A stretch of 64,000 nt of DNA from Torreya grandis (GCA_037957365.1 JARHVA010004089.1:156001-220000), one strand, 5' to 3'. Shown: positions 34,090-47,471, counted from the stretch's first letter. The notes: generated from the sequence alone by a model not told the origin. Made by a program: numbers and translations.

Positions 34090-35450
34090 ATGCTTCTCAC
34101 CCCATGCCTAGTTGGTATAATGAAAATAACCATTGCACTTTTCATCGAGTCATAGGACATTACTTCAATAGGTGTAATACCTTTAAATACCTTATCCAAT
34201 CCCTCATTGACAAGGGGGAGATCACATTGTATAATCCTAATGCACTATCAAACCAAGCCCTCAACATATTTTGCAAGCCTTTCCCTAATCATGCTCCTTC
34301 TACCCATCATCATGAAAATAAACCAAAATCATCTCATGAGGCACATACTATTAATGTGGTTTCTAATGAACCCACTGATGAAGGAAATGTTAGCTCAACC
34401 ACTTCTTTCCCCATTCCCCTGATGGAATAAAATATAATACCTTCTATTCCTTTGGACACCCAAACAAAGGAAGCACCCATATCCACACCTCCATTGGAGG
34501 ATACCACACCTACCTCCACTATCGTAGAACCATCTACCCCTTTTTTGGAAGCTATTTCACAAGAGAAGATGACTCCATCCACCCAACCTCTAAGTGCAAA
34601 ACCTTTTATCAGAGGTTAAGATAAAGGTAAGGAAACTAAACTGGAACTTCTAACCCCTTCTTTGGTAGACCAACCTAGCCCTTCTAAACCAACTAAAACC
34701 TCCACCCAACCAACCAAAACCTCCTCTAAATTGATTAACCCTCAAACACCTAAACCCACCAAGATAACTAAAGTGACCAAATCCCCTCCAAAACCAACAA
34801 CTAAAACAACCAAAGAGGTAAAATCACCAAAAGGCCCAAAACTCCAAATTTTACCTCCCTCAACCTTGCTCTCCATTATAGGCCCCCATCCCTCTACCTT
34901 AAACACAAAGTCCATGATTTTTACCAAAACCCCACCACCTTTATTGGTCACACCTCCATACTTGCTTTCTAAAGCACCTTTCCCCACTACACCAAAAATT
35001 CCTAAGTTACCTACCTTGCCCTCCTCTACCACTAACCTATCAATAATCATGCCTAAACCAAAACCCTCAACCAAGCATACCATTTTATCTAAGACACCTA
35101 CTATCAAACCTATGTCCACACAACCTCCCACTTCAACACCCAAAGCAAAAACCACTAAAAATCTACCACCTTTTGTCAAATCTTAATTAACCATTTCTAG
35201 CAATTATTACAAACTTCTTCCTTGAACTTACCACCCATCAAATCCTTTGACCCTTCACGTACCAAACCCTATTGGTTTAATGATAACTTGATATTGGCAT
35301 ATCATAGGGAACTAGGACATGACATCAAAAACTATAAAGCTCTACAAGTGATTATTCACAACTTATATGAAGATGATGATCTATTATCAAATAAACCCCC
35401 TTCATCCCCATGCCAATCCAAACACCGGCTTAACCCATACGATCTTTGAT
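34090..35450 (+). pseudogene. TatA Gag C-terminus with two knuckle-like motifs and a basic Pro/Thr/Lys linker
   Basis: At 34104 the frame reads SWYNENNHCTFHRVIGHYFN then RCNTFKYLIQSLIDKGEI, the Tat CxxH...GHxxxxC knuckle followed by its usual helix. At 35260 a second copy reads YWFNDNLILAYHRELGHDIK and NYKALQVIIHNL, with both Cys positions lost. Between them, 34662-35186 is open for 174 codons of Lys/Thr/Pro/Ser repeats (TKTSSKLINPQTPKPTKITK and similar). The linker has an antisense open frame, which I treat as a shadow of its low complexity. Two knuckle modules in one Tat Gag is unusual in my experience of the family. Confidence 0.7.
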
Positions 35451-35639
35451 CTCACCCAAAAGTGAAGAGGAGGAATTGAAGCAACCACCCAATCTATAAA
35501 ACCCCATTATTCACATGATTACTTGATCTCAAGCCCAACAGAAGGATAAAGAGAAGATTAAGGCATCAATTCCTTAGACTTACCCCTATCTAAACTCCCA
35601 ATCAAATAAGACCCAACCTTATCCATCTTAAAACAAACC

Positions 35640-36410
35640 CAAGGTGTCTATCTTAGGTGCCTCCCCATATAACCCTCCATACCCTAACTCATATGCAATA
35701 TCCATTTGAAAATATATCCTCAAACAACTTCACCAAACTCCAACAAAGATGAGCTTGTATGAGTTAGTCTCTATCTTTCCCCATCACCGTCAAGTACTCA
35801 TAGAGGCTCTACAATCCATTGAGGTCCAACCTAATGATCCTCGGCCTTTATCTACTTTTTTTTATACCCTTCAAAATTCTAACCTTATCACCTTCAAGAA
35901 TTCATAAATACCTCATGTTCATTTAAAGGATCCCAATCCCCCCCTCTTCATTACAACATACATCAATCAAACCTACATCAAAAGGGTGATGATTGATGGG
36001 GGAGCTAGCATCAATATTATCTCATCCCATGCTTATGACCAGCTATAGTTACCTAAAAACATCATGTCTAAAAGCTTAATTATCCTTCATTCTTTCAATG
36101 ATACTATGACTACCACCTTGGGCATAGTTATCCTCCACATTTGTGTAGGGCCTCGTACTATTCCCAAACTCTTTTATGTTATAGAATGAGAGTTTCAATA
36201 CAACATTTTACTTGAACACCCTTGGATTTATGCCATGAGTTATGTCCCTTCTACCCTACATCGATGTGTCAAGTTTGAATATGAAGAGCAAGTTGTGACT
36301 ATCCAAGGTGACCCTAGTCCTTTTACATATTACAATATGACACATCAGCCCAATGACATCCTTCTTCCTTCTTTATCCATCACATAACAATATTCCAACA
36401 ACATCACCTC
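35640..36410 (+). pseudogene. TatA protease
   Basis: After a spacer (LYELVSIFPHHRQVLIEALQ), the catalytic loop RVMIDGGASINIISS appears near 35985, then HSFNDTMTTTLGIVILHICV, GPRTIPKLFYVIE, ILLEHPWIYAM and VKFEYEEQVVTIQGDPSPF. The D-G-G-A-S form and the PWI and QGDPSPF blocks are typical of Tat proteases. The flap and C-terminal dimer region are recognisable; at least two stops interrupt it. It would cut Gag-Pol into mature proteins. Confidence 0.85.
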
Positions 36411-37300
36411 ACCAACCAAAACCCATAACATTTCCACACCTAATGTTGATGAAGCTTCCACTAGATCATTTATCCCCTCTTCCTAGATTCCTATAGAATA
36501 CCCCATGACAACCACATTCCAATGTCTTTATTTTTTGGTAATATAGACTCTTATCCTTAGATGCCTTCCTCACCACCCAAAAATATGGGAATCTCAAACA
36601 TGACCCTTCTTACGACCCTAACATTGGAACCATCATCCTCATTCATCTCCCTAACCATCAAACAAATTTCATTTATGGGGGACTTGATTGGCCACTTCCA
36701 ACCCCTACCACTACATCATCCATCCAACTATTTACCTCTAACTTTTTCTATCTTCGTAAACCAGAGTTCACTAAATTGTATCTTCATAGATGTGTTTGGA
36801 AAGGATTTGGCCTCAGTCTCTATGAACAATGGCCTCATGACTTACCCCATCTCAAAACTTTGTAACCTCATGAGTCATTTGGCCTTGGGTATGAACCACC
36901 TCAAGAATCCACAAATTCACCCAAACCCATTCCCACCATGGAGAAATATATCCCATCCTTGCCAACCCATTCACTTTCTCTACCTAAAGACCTCAATATC
37001 ATCCCTCCTAACTTTTTTTGTATCAATATTATAATTTTGGACCCCCTCATCTACGACAAGAGTGGCCAAACCAAATTCCTTCCACTCATACATACTAAAA
37101 TGGTAAAGAATGATTCTCCCACCATCAACACCATCTGACATCAAGACAATGATTCCATCCTTACCTACCTTGGTGTGGGGGATTCTTCTATCCATAAATA
37201 CCTTCCTCCTGAGGTCTTGACTATGTTGAATGAATCTACCATTTATATCAACTTGGGCACTCTGGATAACCCCTATATTGTCAAATTAGGCTAGTCATTG
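36411..37300 (+). other. Protease-RT spacer of TatA
   Basis: About 0.9 kb of Pro/Ser/His-rich translation in mixed frames; 36561-37034 is open for 157 codons. In Tat elements this stretch separates protease and RT and can hold a glycine-rich (G-patch-like) segment; here I see only FGLGYEPPQES near 36880 as a faint hint. Confidence 0.4.
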
Positions 37301-38630
37301 AATACCAAATAACTTCAAGATTTCTCCTCTTTCCTCCAAGATTGTAGCATAGCATTCATTTGGTCTTATAATGATATACCTAGGATTGACCCCACCATTT
37401 CTACCCATAACATAGTCACTCATTGTGATGCCAAGCTTGTTAAATAGAAACTTTGATGCATGCATCCTTGTATAGCCCTTCTTGTTAAAGAAGAGCTTCA
37501 GTGTTTCATATCTATAAACTTCATTCAACCCATTGACTACCCCTAATGATTCTCAAACATTGTCCCTATCACTAAAGTCACTAGGGCCTACATATTTGTG
37601 TGGACTTTCATGACTTTAACCTCACCTACCCCAAGTATGAGTTACATCTACCAATGTATTGATCTTATAGCTAGCCATGAGATGTTATCTCTCATGGATG
37701 GGTTTTTAGGTTATAATCAGATCTTAATTGCTCTTGAAGATCAACATAAAACTGCCTTTATGACCCCTTGGGGAACTTTTTGCTATAGAGTCATGCCTTT
37801 CAAGTTAAATAATGTTGGTGTAACCTACCAACATGCCATGACTTATATTTTCCATGATATCATCCATAAGATTGTAGAAGACTATGTGGATGACCTTTTC
37901 GAGAAATCCAAACTTTGAAAAGACCACTTGATTATTCTTAAAATCATATTTGAATGCCTCATCCATTATAATGTTTGCCTTAATCCCAAAAAATGCATTT
38001 TTGGGGTCCTTTCATGAAAGCTTCTTGGCTTTATCATCTCTCTTCACAAAATAAAAGTAGACCCTGCTAAAATTAGATAAATTTTGGACATGCCTCCTCT
38101 AAACAACCTTAATCAACTTTGTAGCCTATAGGGAAAACTCTAGTCCATTCATCATTTCATTTCCCAACTTTTAGACTAGTGTGAACCTTTCCATCACCTT
38201 ATAAATAAGGATGTCTCTTTCAAATAGAATAGTAATTTTCAAAATGCCTTTGATTCACTCAAACAATAAATTTTGTCACCACCTATCCTCACCCCTCCTA
38301 AGGATGACCATGCCTTTTACATATATATCTCTGCCACCAACCATTCCCTAATGGAAATATTGGCTCACTGAGATGAACAACACAAAAATCAAGTCATATA
38401 CTACATTAGTCATATGCTTGTAGAATATGAGACTCAATATATACACATTGAGAAACTATTCTTATCATTGACCTTCATGGCCATCAAACTCTGCCACTAC
38501 CTTCTTAACCATAAAACCTATGTCATCACTAATACCAATCCACTCAAATACATACACTCTAAACCACACCAAAATCAATGTAAGGCTAACTGGCTCATGG
38601 TCTTAGCTGATTTTGACCTTGAATTCCTCT
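37301..38630 (+). pseudogene. TatA reverse transcriptase and RNase H
   Basis: The RT begins with LQDCSIAFIWSYNDIPRIDP (the conserved FAWSYEDMPG region), continues with WFSNIVPITKV, SLMDGFLGYNQILIALEDQH, KTAFMTPWGTFCYRVMPF and VEDYVDDLFEKSK. The YVDD catalytic motif is encoded at 37882-37893. Then come NPKKCIFGVLS and KLLGFIIS of the thumb/connection. The RNase H follows with ILTPPKDDHAFYIYISATNH, VIYYISHMLVEYETQYIHIE and NWLMVLADFDLEFL. Two long open pieces (37598-37918, 38414-38632) remain among about ten stops. The domain order places this in Ty3/gypsy Tat. It is the only RT in the window. Confidence 0.95.
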
Positions 38631-38739
38631 AATAAAAGTCAATTAAATGTCAATTCATTTCTAATAAATTATCCAAAGCTCCTTTATCAAATAACCAACC
38701 ACCACCTCTTGCCTTTTCTGAATGAGTCTATCGTGACTC

Positions 38740-39160
38740 TTTTTCAAGAAGATGACATGACCTACCAAATGACCATATTCTTCAATGGCTCAAAATGACA
38801 ACAAGGAGGGGGTGTCAGATTTATTCTCATGACTCAATGGTGAACCCCTTCCTCTCTCCTTCAAACTTGACTTTAAATGCACCAATAATATTACCGAGTA
38901 TAAATCCCTAATGATAGGTCTTCAAACTGCTCAAAGTTTGGGAATTAAGACAATCATGTCTTTGATGATCCCAGTGTGTGGTCGACTAGGTCAATGGATC
39001 CTATCAATATAATAATGATGTCTTGTAAAAATATAAAATTTTAGTTGACAAACTCTTAAAATCATTAGAGCATTACTTAGTCCAATCTATTCCCCAATCT
39101 ACCAATAATTTTGTGGATATAATGGCCTACCTTGCTTCTCATATCCCTTTTTAGCCTTCC
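38740..39160 (+). pseudogene. TatA second (archaeal-type) RNase H
   Basis: MTYQMTIFFNGSK with QQGGGVRFILM gives the first strand pair (the catalytic Asp of the usual FDG is Asn). LDFKCTNNITEYKSLMIGLQ TAQSLGIK is the CTNN-x-AEYEAL-x-x-GL block, with Glu present in TEYKSL. A frame change leads to VNGSYQYNNDVL and LVDKLLKSLEHYL, ending in NNFVDIMAYLASHIPF. A second RNase H between RNase H and integrase is a hallmark of the Tat lineage in plants. Confidence 0.85.
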
Positions 39161-39299
39161 AATTCCAAAATATTTGTCACCATTCACCATTTTACCACAC
39201 CCTCTTATGGCCAATATAACCTCCCTACCATTTTTAATGTAGAGGAATCCCCATCCAACATTTGGTATGACCAAACTTTCAACTACCTCAACCTAGGCA

Positions 39300-40524
39300 T
39301 TGTTCCTCCTAACCTCTCTCGGAATACCCAAAGAGATTTTATTCAAAGTACCTCTTGTTACACCATAATAGGGGGAATCATTTACAAACATGGTTTTGAT
39401 GGTCTCCTTCTTTGTTGCCTATGTAGCCATGAAGCTTTCCCTACCATAATGAAACACATGATGGGATATATGGGGGACACTTTAACAGCCTAGTGGTCAC
39501 TAAAATTATCCTTCACCTTGGTTACTACTGGCCCACTCTTAACCAATATTGTTGTGATTATGTAAAAAAGTGTGTTAAATGTCAACAACATGATAATTTA
39601 CATCATGCACCATCCAATAGCCTTCAAGTATCTAAGGACTTTTAGCCTTTCTCTCAATGGGGGCTTGATCTCATTGGGGAAATTAACCCCCATTATTCAT
39701 AGTGGCATAGCTTCATCATCACAGCCACTGAATACTTCACCAAGTGGGTGGAAGTTATTCCTCTAATCTCTACCAAAGTGGAAAAAATTGTCGACTTTAT
39801 CAACCACCATATCATCTGCCACTTTGGTTTTCCTCATAAGATCATCACCGATAATGGCAAATACTTCAAGAATAAGCAATTCTAAGGTTTATGTGATACA
39901 TTTGGCATTAATTTGAACTTTTCATCAACTTATCAAACATAAGCAAATAGACAAGCAAAAGCCTCTAATAAAACCCTCACCAAAATATTAACCAAAGTTG
40001 TCAATGCTTCAGGTCAAGATTGGCACTTGCACATCCCATTCACCTTATGTGCCTATTTCACTAGCATTCAAACCTCTATGGATGCTACCCCTTTATCTCT
40101 AGTCTTCAAAGCAAATGCAGTCTTGCCTCTTAAAGTTTAAATCCCCTCTCTTTGCATATCTTTGAAGGAACTTATTTTTTAGGAATATTTTTATCGACAT
40201 CTTTTAGCTCAACTTGAGCTACTTGACAAGCATCATTTAGTATCCCTCACTAACCTTTGTATATATCAAGAGCATATCACATGTGCTTATGACAAGCAAC
40301 TCAAACAATGGGAATTCAATATCAAATATCTCATCTCAAAATAAAACCAACATGTGACCAACTTGGATAAGAGTAAATGAGGCAAGTTTGCTTTCAATTG
40401 GCTTGGACCCTACATCATCACCCATAAGTATGGATCAGGAGTTTATTGTTTGTCATCTCTCAAAAAAAACTAGAAATTGAGCCTCTCAATGCTTCACATC
40501 TGCATTCATTTTTATGTTAAATAA
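39300..40524 (+). pseudogene. TatA integrase with GPY/F tail
   Basis: A single frame with about eight stops. The HHCC zinc finger reads HDGIYGGHFN...YYWPTL then CVKCQQH. The catalytic core has WGLDLIGEI (first Asp, ~39664), ITDNGKYF (second Asp, ~39851) and, where Glu is expected, QAKASNKTL, so the third catalytic residue is Lys. The C-terminal FNWLGPYIITHKYGSGVYCL is the GPY/F module; LSMLHICIHFYVK closes it near 40522. There is no chromodomain, as expected for Tat. Integrase would insert the cDNA and make the 5-bp duplication seen here. Confidence 0.92.
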
Positions 40525-40912
40525 GGATCAAGCTCACATGTTTGTCTATCTTAAGCTCATCCCTTGATTATGAGATTTTAACCTTCACCCACCTTCCTCC
40601 TCCCCTTTTGAGGATAATTGGTTACAACATAAAACCATGTGATTAAATATCATAGTCATGGCCTAATCCTAAATATGGGTACCATAGATCTACCCATAGA
40701 ATGGTTCTCATGGATATTTTTCATCTCTAACAAGATGGAATCCCATGGTCATTATCTGTCAAAACCACACCCTTTCACATATCATTGAACTTCTTCTGTA
40801 AAGTTTTGCCATCATAAAGGTAAACCTCTGAACCTAATTCGATTGGTCCATGTCTAAACACATTTCATCTTGTAATAATTAATTAAGTCAATATCTTATG
40901 CATTGCAAACTG

Positions 40913-41050
40913 CTCCCTTAAAGGACAGTTTCCCAAAAATAAAATAAAAATTACCACATGTAAGGTAGACTACTCCCTTGAAGGACAGATATCAAGAACA
41001 TTAAAATAAAGCCAATAAGTTTAGACCAATCCCTTAAAGGATGGTTGAGT
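40913..41050 (+). repeat. Three ~58-bp repeats after integrase
   Basis: CTCCCTTAAAGGACAG at 40913, CTCCCTTGAAGGACAG at 40973 and ATCCCTTAAAGGATGG at 41029, with AT-rich spacers. Confidence 0.6.
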
Positions 41051-44029
41051 TAACTTTGTCAAAAGTAGAGTAATTTTATGGAAGCTTCTCACATCGATCA
41101 ACTTCCCATATACAACAATAAGGTAAAAGACCCACTATCACAAAAAATTCTAAAGCTGCAATCATCTCTCAAGTAACATAATAAGTTGGAAGCCATAATC
41201 AGCTTTCCCATGTAGACTTCTTACACTAATTAGTCTACATCTAGCATACAACATGGACTTGTCTATTATCATTTTTAGGCCACCTATAGACTAGGAAAAC
41301 TAATTCACATGAGGTTATCATACATATCACCCACTACCCTTCACACCACCTATTACCCATCTTCCCTTTAGACTATTTGTAAATCAAGGGATTTAGAGCT
41401 TACTTGACACCCTATGATTAAGAATTTTTTTTTTATCAACTAACAACCACTCATGCACAGCATTTTAAGGGCTTATATTCATTAAGTTGATCCCACATCA
41501 TGTCTATTTTTAGTCCTTATCAAAATCAAAGCATCATTCCCTATTCCTCTCTTAATTTTTTTGGTTGATGTTTTCATCATAACTTTTACCATCTAGTATT
41601 ACCCCAAAAATAATCATTCTTTTTATATTAAGCAAGATTATAGCAACCATAACCATACCAATCATAACCATAACCATAGCATTCATAATTATCCACACAA
41701 CCTTAAGCATAATAACATTTGACCAATGATATCTAACACATTTTGAAAATGTTTACGATAAATTGTGTAATATTTTATTTCAGGTGCGAGGAGTCACACG
41801 ACACATACAAAGTTATTAGACCATCCACACTTCACTTAAAGCCCTTACATACATTATTTCCTACCTAAGTACTAGGTTGATTTTTTGGTGACTCTAGATT
41901 TGTGTTCAACCATCCTTATACTTGATTACTCCCTAAACTCACATCCATAACATTCCCTATCTCAGAGGTTGCTAAAGGGCATACTCTATTCTCCTCTTCT
42001 ACACTCATCTTCATAGGGCAAGAAACATATGCTGCTCTGGGTCTTTCACCCTGCTCACCTATTGTAGCCATTGCATCCCTCTACTCTAGTTAATCTGCTT
42101 ACATAGGTACCACCAATTGTTGCCTCAGTGCACATCCCCTTGGATAGTAAGGGTTCCTTCCATAGACAAGCCAATAGTCATGTTATCCAACCCTACATCT
42201 TACATAGTAAAATTCTTGCCTTCCTCATTACTATAGGGGTAAAAGTTTAGGCTCAAGCTCAAGCCATGGGTGCTTTTCCTCTTGTTGTTGATCTAATAGT
42301 ACTTCCATTATTTCCATTACATGTTGCAATATCTAGTAGATCTGAACATTCACCATATTGATTATTTTAGGTCATGGAGGTTGTTGATTATCTCTACCAT
42401 TATTCCCATTATTTACCATCTTCAACCTTATGTAGTTATCTACACTCTTTATAACCTACAAAAACAAAGAATTCAATGATAGACATTCATCCTTGTCATG
42501 ATTCCTTAAATAGAATACCTAACCATTCTTATTTGCCAACATGAATCTCCATCCCACTGATGGGGAAGGTCATATGACATCATTGATTCCCTTGAATAGT
42601 CCTCCTACTTGAAATGGTCATATATACTTACCTTTTCATGTGGACATGTCACCCTTGATCTAATTGGTCACCTTGATAAATCCATTATGCACCATTAGGA
42701 TATCTTTTTGTTGACCTTATCATCTAATCCACATCTGATCTACTTTCTTATTTTTTCATCTTGTGATCCTTGTGGGCCTCATGGTCATTATCATCATTAT
42801 CACCATTACCTTAGTTGACATAAATTAGCTTCCAACCATGGACCATTGTAATGATCATACCTTTGAAACTACCACTGTTATTGGTGGTGGTAACTTTTAA
42901 ATCCATGTTGCTATAGAAACTCTTCCATTCAAGGTAGGCCACCATGAATTCATCGTGATACATTCACCTTTTTGTCCCCTCTACCCTCATCTTCCTACCA
43001 ACCCATTATCATAAGCTCTAAATGTCAGACCGCAACCATTGGTAGTACCTACTTCAACATGGTAGTCTTTTCTTTTATGGTAGCTTCTTATTGGTTAGGC
43101 CCAAACTAGTAGAACCAATAAGTCATTGGTTTCATAGAGCTAGGACAGAGGATATAGACATGGCCACTATTTGTCTAGCCTACCCATGCAATTCTTAGGT
43201 TAAGCAAGGTCCATCCTCTATCACTTGCCACGCTGCTAACTTCCTTACTTTTAGAATCTACTTGATCATCAAATAAATTATTTATATATCATCACTTTGC
43301 TACTACCCTTAAAACTTGGCTTGTAGTAGTGATGAACCTTGGCCAAAGCAATTCTATAGATTTTGATAGACCCCCACCTCCTAAAACATAGCTCATATTG
43401 GTAGACACTATCTCCAAACTTTTACCCTTACATAATTTTAGAAGGTGTAACATCCTAAAAAAGGTACCTCTTCTTTAGATTAGCTCCATTGAAGATCATT
43501 TATGGTACTTAATATTGGGTTCCCTACTAATGTATCCTACCTTGCCCCTCCATATCTATCATCCTACTAAACTTGGGATCATTATGGTAACTATTTATCA
43601 ATCTATACCATTCACTTTCATCGACACCTTCACCAAAACCCAAAACTATTATTTTACCAAACCTTCTCCCTCAACCCAAACTAGCCCATGTGGTCCATCA
43701 AATTGGGGCAGCCAATTTGAACACCACTCACCCAAACCTTTTTGAACTACATTGGCCTAATGTCCATAGACTATGTAGGTGTTGATCCACTTCTAGGGGC
43801 AGCTTGGCCACTAAAAACTAATTCCCATCCCCTTTTTCTTCTCACTCATTTCCACCACTAACAATACCCTCTTATTTAGGGTGTCCTACATCAAGGAATA
43901 TTTAAATTATTTCTTAAACATCCATATATTTTAACACCATCTAATACTTCATTTTAAGTTTTTCCCCCATTATTGTAGGAACTACATTGTGCTAAGGTAT
44001 TTTTGGACTATGTAAGTAGTGCTCAGTTA

Positions 44030-45640
44030 TTGAGGTATACTTGGCCACATCCTTTACTTTATTTTCCATTTTCACCTCATATCTTTTCCTCCACTTCTCT
44101 ACCTATCTCCTAACCATATCCCTACCTCTAGCTTGTCAATCTCTTTTAACCACTTTTCCATCTTGTCAACCTCTTTTAGCACAAGGGTTGATATCCTTCC
44201 CCATTAGCCCCTTTTACCTCCCATAAATCCACCTCCTACTCTACTTCATTGTCCTCCCTATCATCTTTCCTTGTGCATGCTTCATAGCTTGCTTCCCCAC
44301 CCACCTTTTTCAGTTTTGAATCTCTTTCACCTTATTACCAACCTTGCCCTTTATCCCCTTCACCTTCATTCTCCATACTCATAATCTCCCCTCACCCTTG
44401 ACTATTTATTATACCCCAATTATCACTCTCTTTTCCTCACCCATTCCACATCATACTATGCATCTTGCAAGATTTTTATTTCTTTTATTGTTGCACTTTT
44501 TCTTTACGTGTACCACCACTCTCTACTATTCCACCACTCTTCCCACCGTACCAATTTTCCATTCTTCTTGTTTTCTTTTTTCCATCCTTTTTGTCTTCTT
44601 TTTTCCCTCCATAACTAGCTTCTAACTAGGCCTTTATCCTTTAATAATCCTTCCTTAATTACACTTTTCTTCTTATCTCTTCTTGCCTTTTGCCCTTTAC
44701 ATTCCCCTTTTCCTCTTTCCATCTCAGTACTCACTCATCTTTTACATCTGTGTGAGTATCGGTGCTTTGTATCCCTACTTCAATTCTTCATTTTTTTTCT
44801 TATCATCCTTAATCTTCATCCCTTCATTTCATCTCACTCCCTTTCATTATGTCCCCTTATTTCTTCACCACCTCAACTTTTTGGCTTGACAATATCTTCT
44901 AATCACCCCTTTAGCTTGTTAATCTCTTCTAACAAGTTGATTGACATCTATCTTCTATCTTCACCTTTTTACCCACCCATCCTTTGCTTCCCCTTGTTTT
45001 CTTAACCCCTTTCCCATTTTCCATTGTATTCTCATCTCCAAAACCACAAAATACTTCTTCACTCTACTATCATCATTTTTTTGTCCTCACTTCACTCCTT
45101 TTTCATCCTATTTTCTTTCTTCTATTTATTGTCTTGTTTTTTCATTTTCATCACCAAATTATTTTCTCCTTGGTCTATTTTTTGACTTATTTTCAAACCC
45201 TTAATGGCCTCCCATATTTACCAACCTCCCCTTACCCTTCATGATTATTATGCTTCTCTCCCAATCCTTTTCAATTCTCTAATCTGTCACTCTTTAGTGC
45301 ATCTCTCACCCCCCCCATCTTTTAACTTTTATTTTTATTCTCTATTTCATTTCATTTTTTTCATCTCCCTTGATGCCCTTCCTTGCTCTTCCCAACCTAT
45401 GTGACCATGCCTAGCTTCTTCTATCCTTCTCCACCTTCATATTTATCTATGACCTCATTTTTTTCTCTTGATCCAACTCCTGTCCACCTTCACCTCATCC
45501 CCTATTGGATCTCCCTTATGTTCTCTAATTCAACCTCCACCTCTTTAGAGTGTGGTCACCATTTGTACTGCTTCTGTGTACATATCCTTATCTACTTATT
45601 TTTATCCACCACACCCTTGCCTTAATGCATGAATTTTGGT
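44030..45640. other. 1.6-kb pyrimidine-rich block with strong strand asymmetry
   Basis: The plus strand is overwhelmingly C and T, giving overlapping open frames rich in Phe, Leu, Ser, Pro and His (for example 44344-44625 and 44941-45204). The minus strand is purine-rich and would read Lys/Glu/Arg/Gly-rich. I think a decayed antisense frame or a non-coding tract is likelier than the plus-strand frames being real. Confidence 0.6.
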
Positions 45641-47471
45641 CAGGTTCATTACTTTAAGATCATCCCTTTCTTCTTTTAATACCTCCATGTGTTATGATTG
45701 AACTCTCTTTTTTATCCCTCTCTAACTACTCCCTTCACCCTCCCTATCACCTTTTTCCTTTTAAACCCTTTTCCCATTTTGAGCATGATAAAGCCTCCAA
45801 GGTCTTCCACTTGATTTTGGTTTACTATGAGATATATATGAATCCTATGGCTCTATAACATAATTATCTAGGACCCCGCATGCTCATACGACCAACCAAC
45901 AATCTTGAGCACTGTTAAGACATCAAAATGAAAATCCCTTCCCCACCTCTTCTGGTCTTGCCTATTTTCAACCCCTTTTACTTTGACCTTCAAAGATGTT
46001 ACAATCAAAACTAAAACCACCTTCAAATGGAATATTTGGGATACCTACGTGTGGATGCTAGATACACCCTCTCATGTACCCTACCTTCTGACTAATAATT
46101 CCCCTTGATTCTCCCTTCCCATACTACATATTTTTATACCCTCAAATATCCCTTGTTTAATGCTAAAAATACATAACATGCTCCCTCATTTAATTAATAT
46201 TATTATTTTCCTCACTCTATATTCCAAAACCCCTCAGAGTCTTTCTTTGAATTCCCTCAAAACTCAATGCTTACTTATTTTGGAACCTCACTAGCTCAAA
46301 GGTCAAGGGTTCAAATCTTTGCCACTTCTCATTTATCGACTCTACTACTTTGCTTCCTCAAATCATTGAATACTACCCTTTCATAGCCTATTAACGACAT
46401 TATTGTGGTGTGTGCATAATTTCAACTTACTTAGATGGTTGGTGAAAGAACCCATCAGATCATCATGGTAATTCGATTAGTTCCAAATATTTTAAAGCCT
46501 AGTAAAGCATATTTCTCCCTTATATTTTCTTTAAAAAGGTGGCAAAAATTGCATGCTTCAACCTACTTATCCATGGCTACAAATTCTTTTTGCATAGTTG
46601 ATGCAATCATATAATTGCATACTTGGTAATCTCATCCACCATTTCTACCACACCCATCAAAAAAAAATTGATAGCCATCTTTTCCACCCTTTGGCACTTC
46701 CCTTTCTCCATCATCCTTCAACCAGAACTAACTACATGATATCAAATTGGGACAACCAAGTTAACCAACACCCTTCACCTTAAAAGAACTACATTTGGCC
46801 TAACATTATTTTTGTATTCCTATATATGGAACTATGTAATAAGTGTCCACTTTCCACGTGTATCTGGAATCAGCTCAGCCATCCCCTTCCAACCCATACC
46901 TAATCCACCTATGCTTTCACCATGTCTACCTTGACATCGATTGCTTTTGACCTAGAACATTGATGTGTTTTACAATAAGTTTTAACCACAACAAGAAACC
47001 TTACCATGTTAAACTTTTAAATGTTTACACCACCTCATGAAAAACCACATCATTTGTGTTTTCTTAGGAGCACTTTCTACCCTAAATACCTGAGTCAACA
47101 CTAACCCTGTCTAGGAGCCTTGATAAGATTAACCCGATCAGCTATGACCAACAATGGGGACTAGTTACCTTATCATTTATCTTATAAATTAACCTTTTTG
47201 TTATCAACATTGGCAACTTGAGTCTCTACATAATCTTGACTATTACTCTTAGTCATATTTTGTGAATCCATTGGCATTTCACATACCCAGCTACCTTGTG
47301 GCACCACCTAGTGCCTCCCCATCAACTACCTATCAAACTTATACTCGATTTGGCCTTTCCTCATAAAATTTAAGTTTGAGGGGGAATACTTCCTCCCATA
47401 CTTGAAGTATCCTAACCTTTGACCAAGTGATTTATTTTTATTTGTAACTTGTTAATTCAAAGCCACATAAT

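Larger units (their letters stand above)
40525..47471. mobile_element. TatA 7-kb region between integrase and 3' LTR
   Basis: Long post-integrase regions are known in Tat elements and may hold extra or antisense frames. Here: three ~58-bp repeats with CTCCCTTAAAGGACAG (40913-41050); an AACCATA-rich stretch (41640-41700); CAG-ended pyrimidine stretch at about 41780 that looks like a splice acceptor; and the pyrimidine-rich block listed separately. Most short open frames are products of base composition. I recognise no envelope-like or other domain. Confidence 0.6.

Noticed and set aside
34742..35179. A 145-codon antisense open frame, Gly/Val-rich.
   Set aside because: It is the exact shadow of the Lys/Thr/Pro linker in Gag; low complexity keeps the antisense frame open.
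41765..41800. Pyrimidine run ending in CAG before GTGCGAGG, like a splice acceptor for a spliced subgenomic RNA.
   Set aside because: No matching donor or downstream frame can be shown; kept only as a note.
44344..45625. Several overlapping plus-strand open frames of 66-93 codons, hydrophobic and Pro/Ser-rich.
   Set aside because: They come from the pyrimidine-rich composition; frames overlap, none has a start context or recognisable domain.
46260..46330. GGTCAAGGGTTCAAATC resembles a tRNA B box, hinting at a tRNA or SINE.
   Set aside because: No A box at the right distance, no acceptor or anticodon stem, no tail or flanking duplication.
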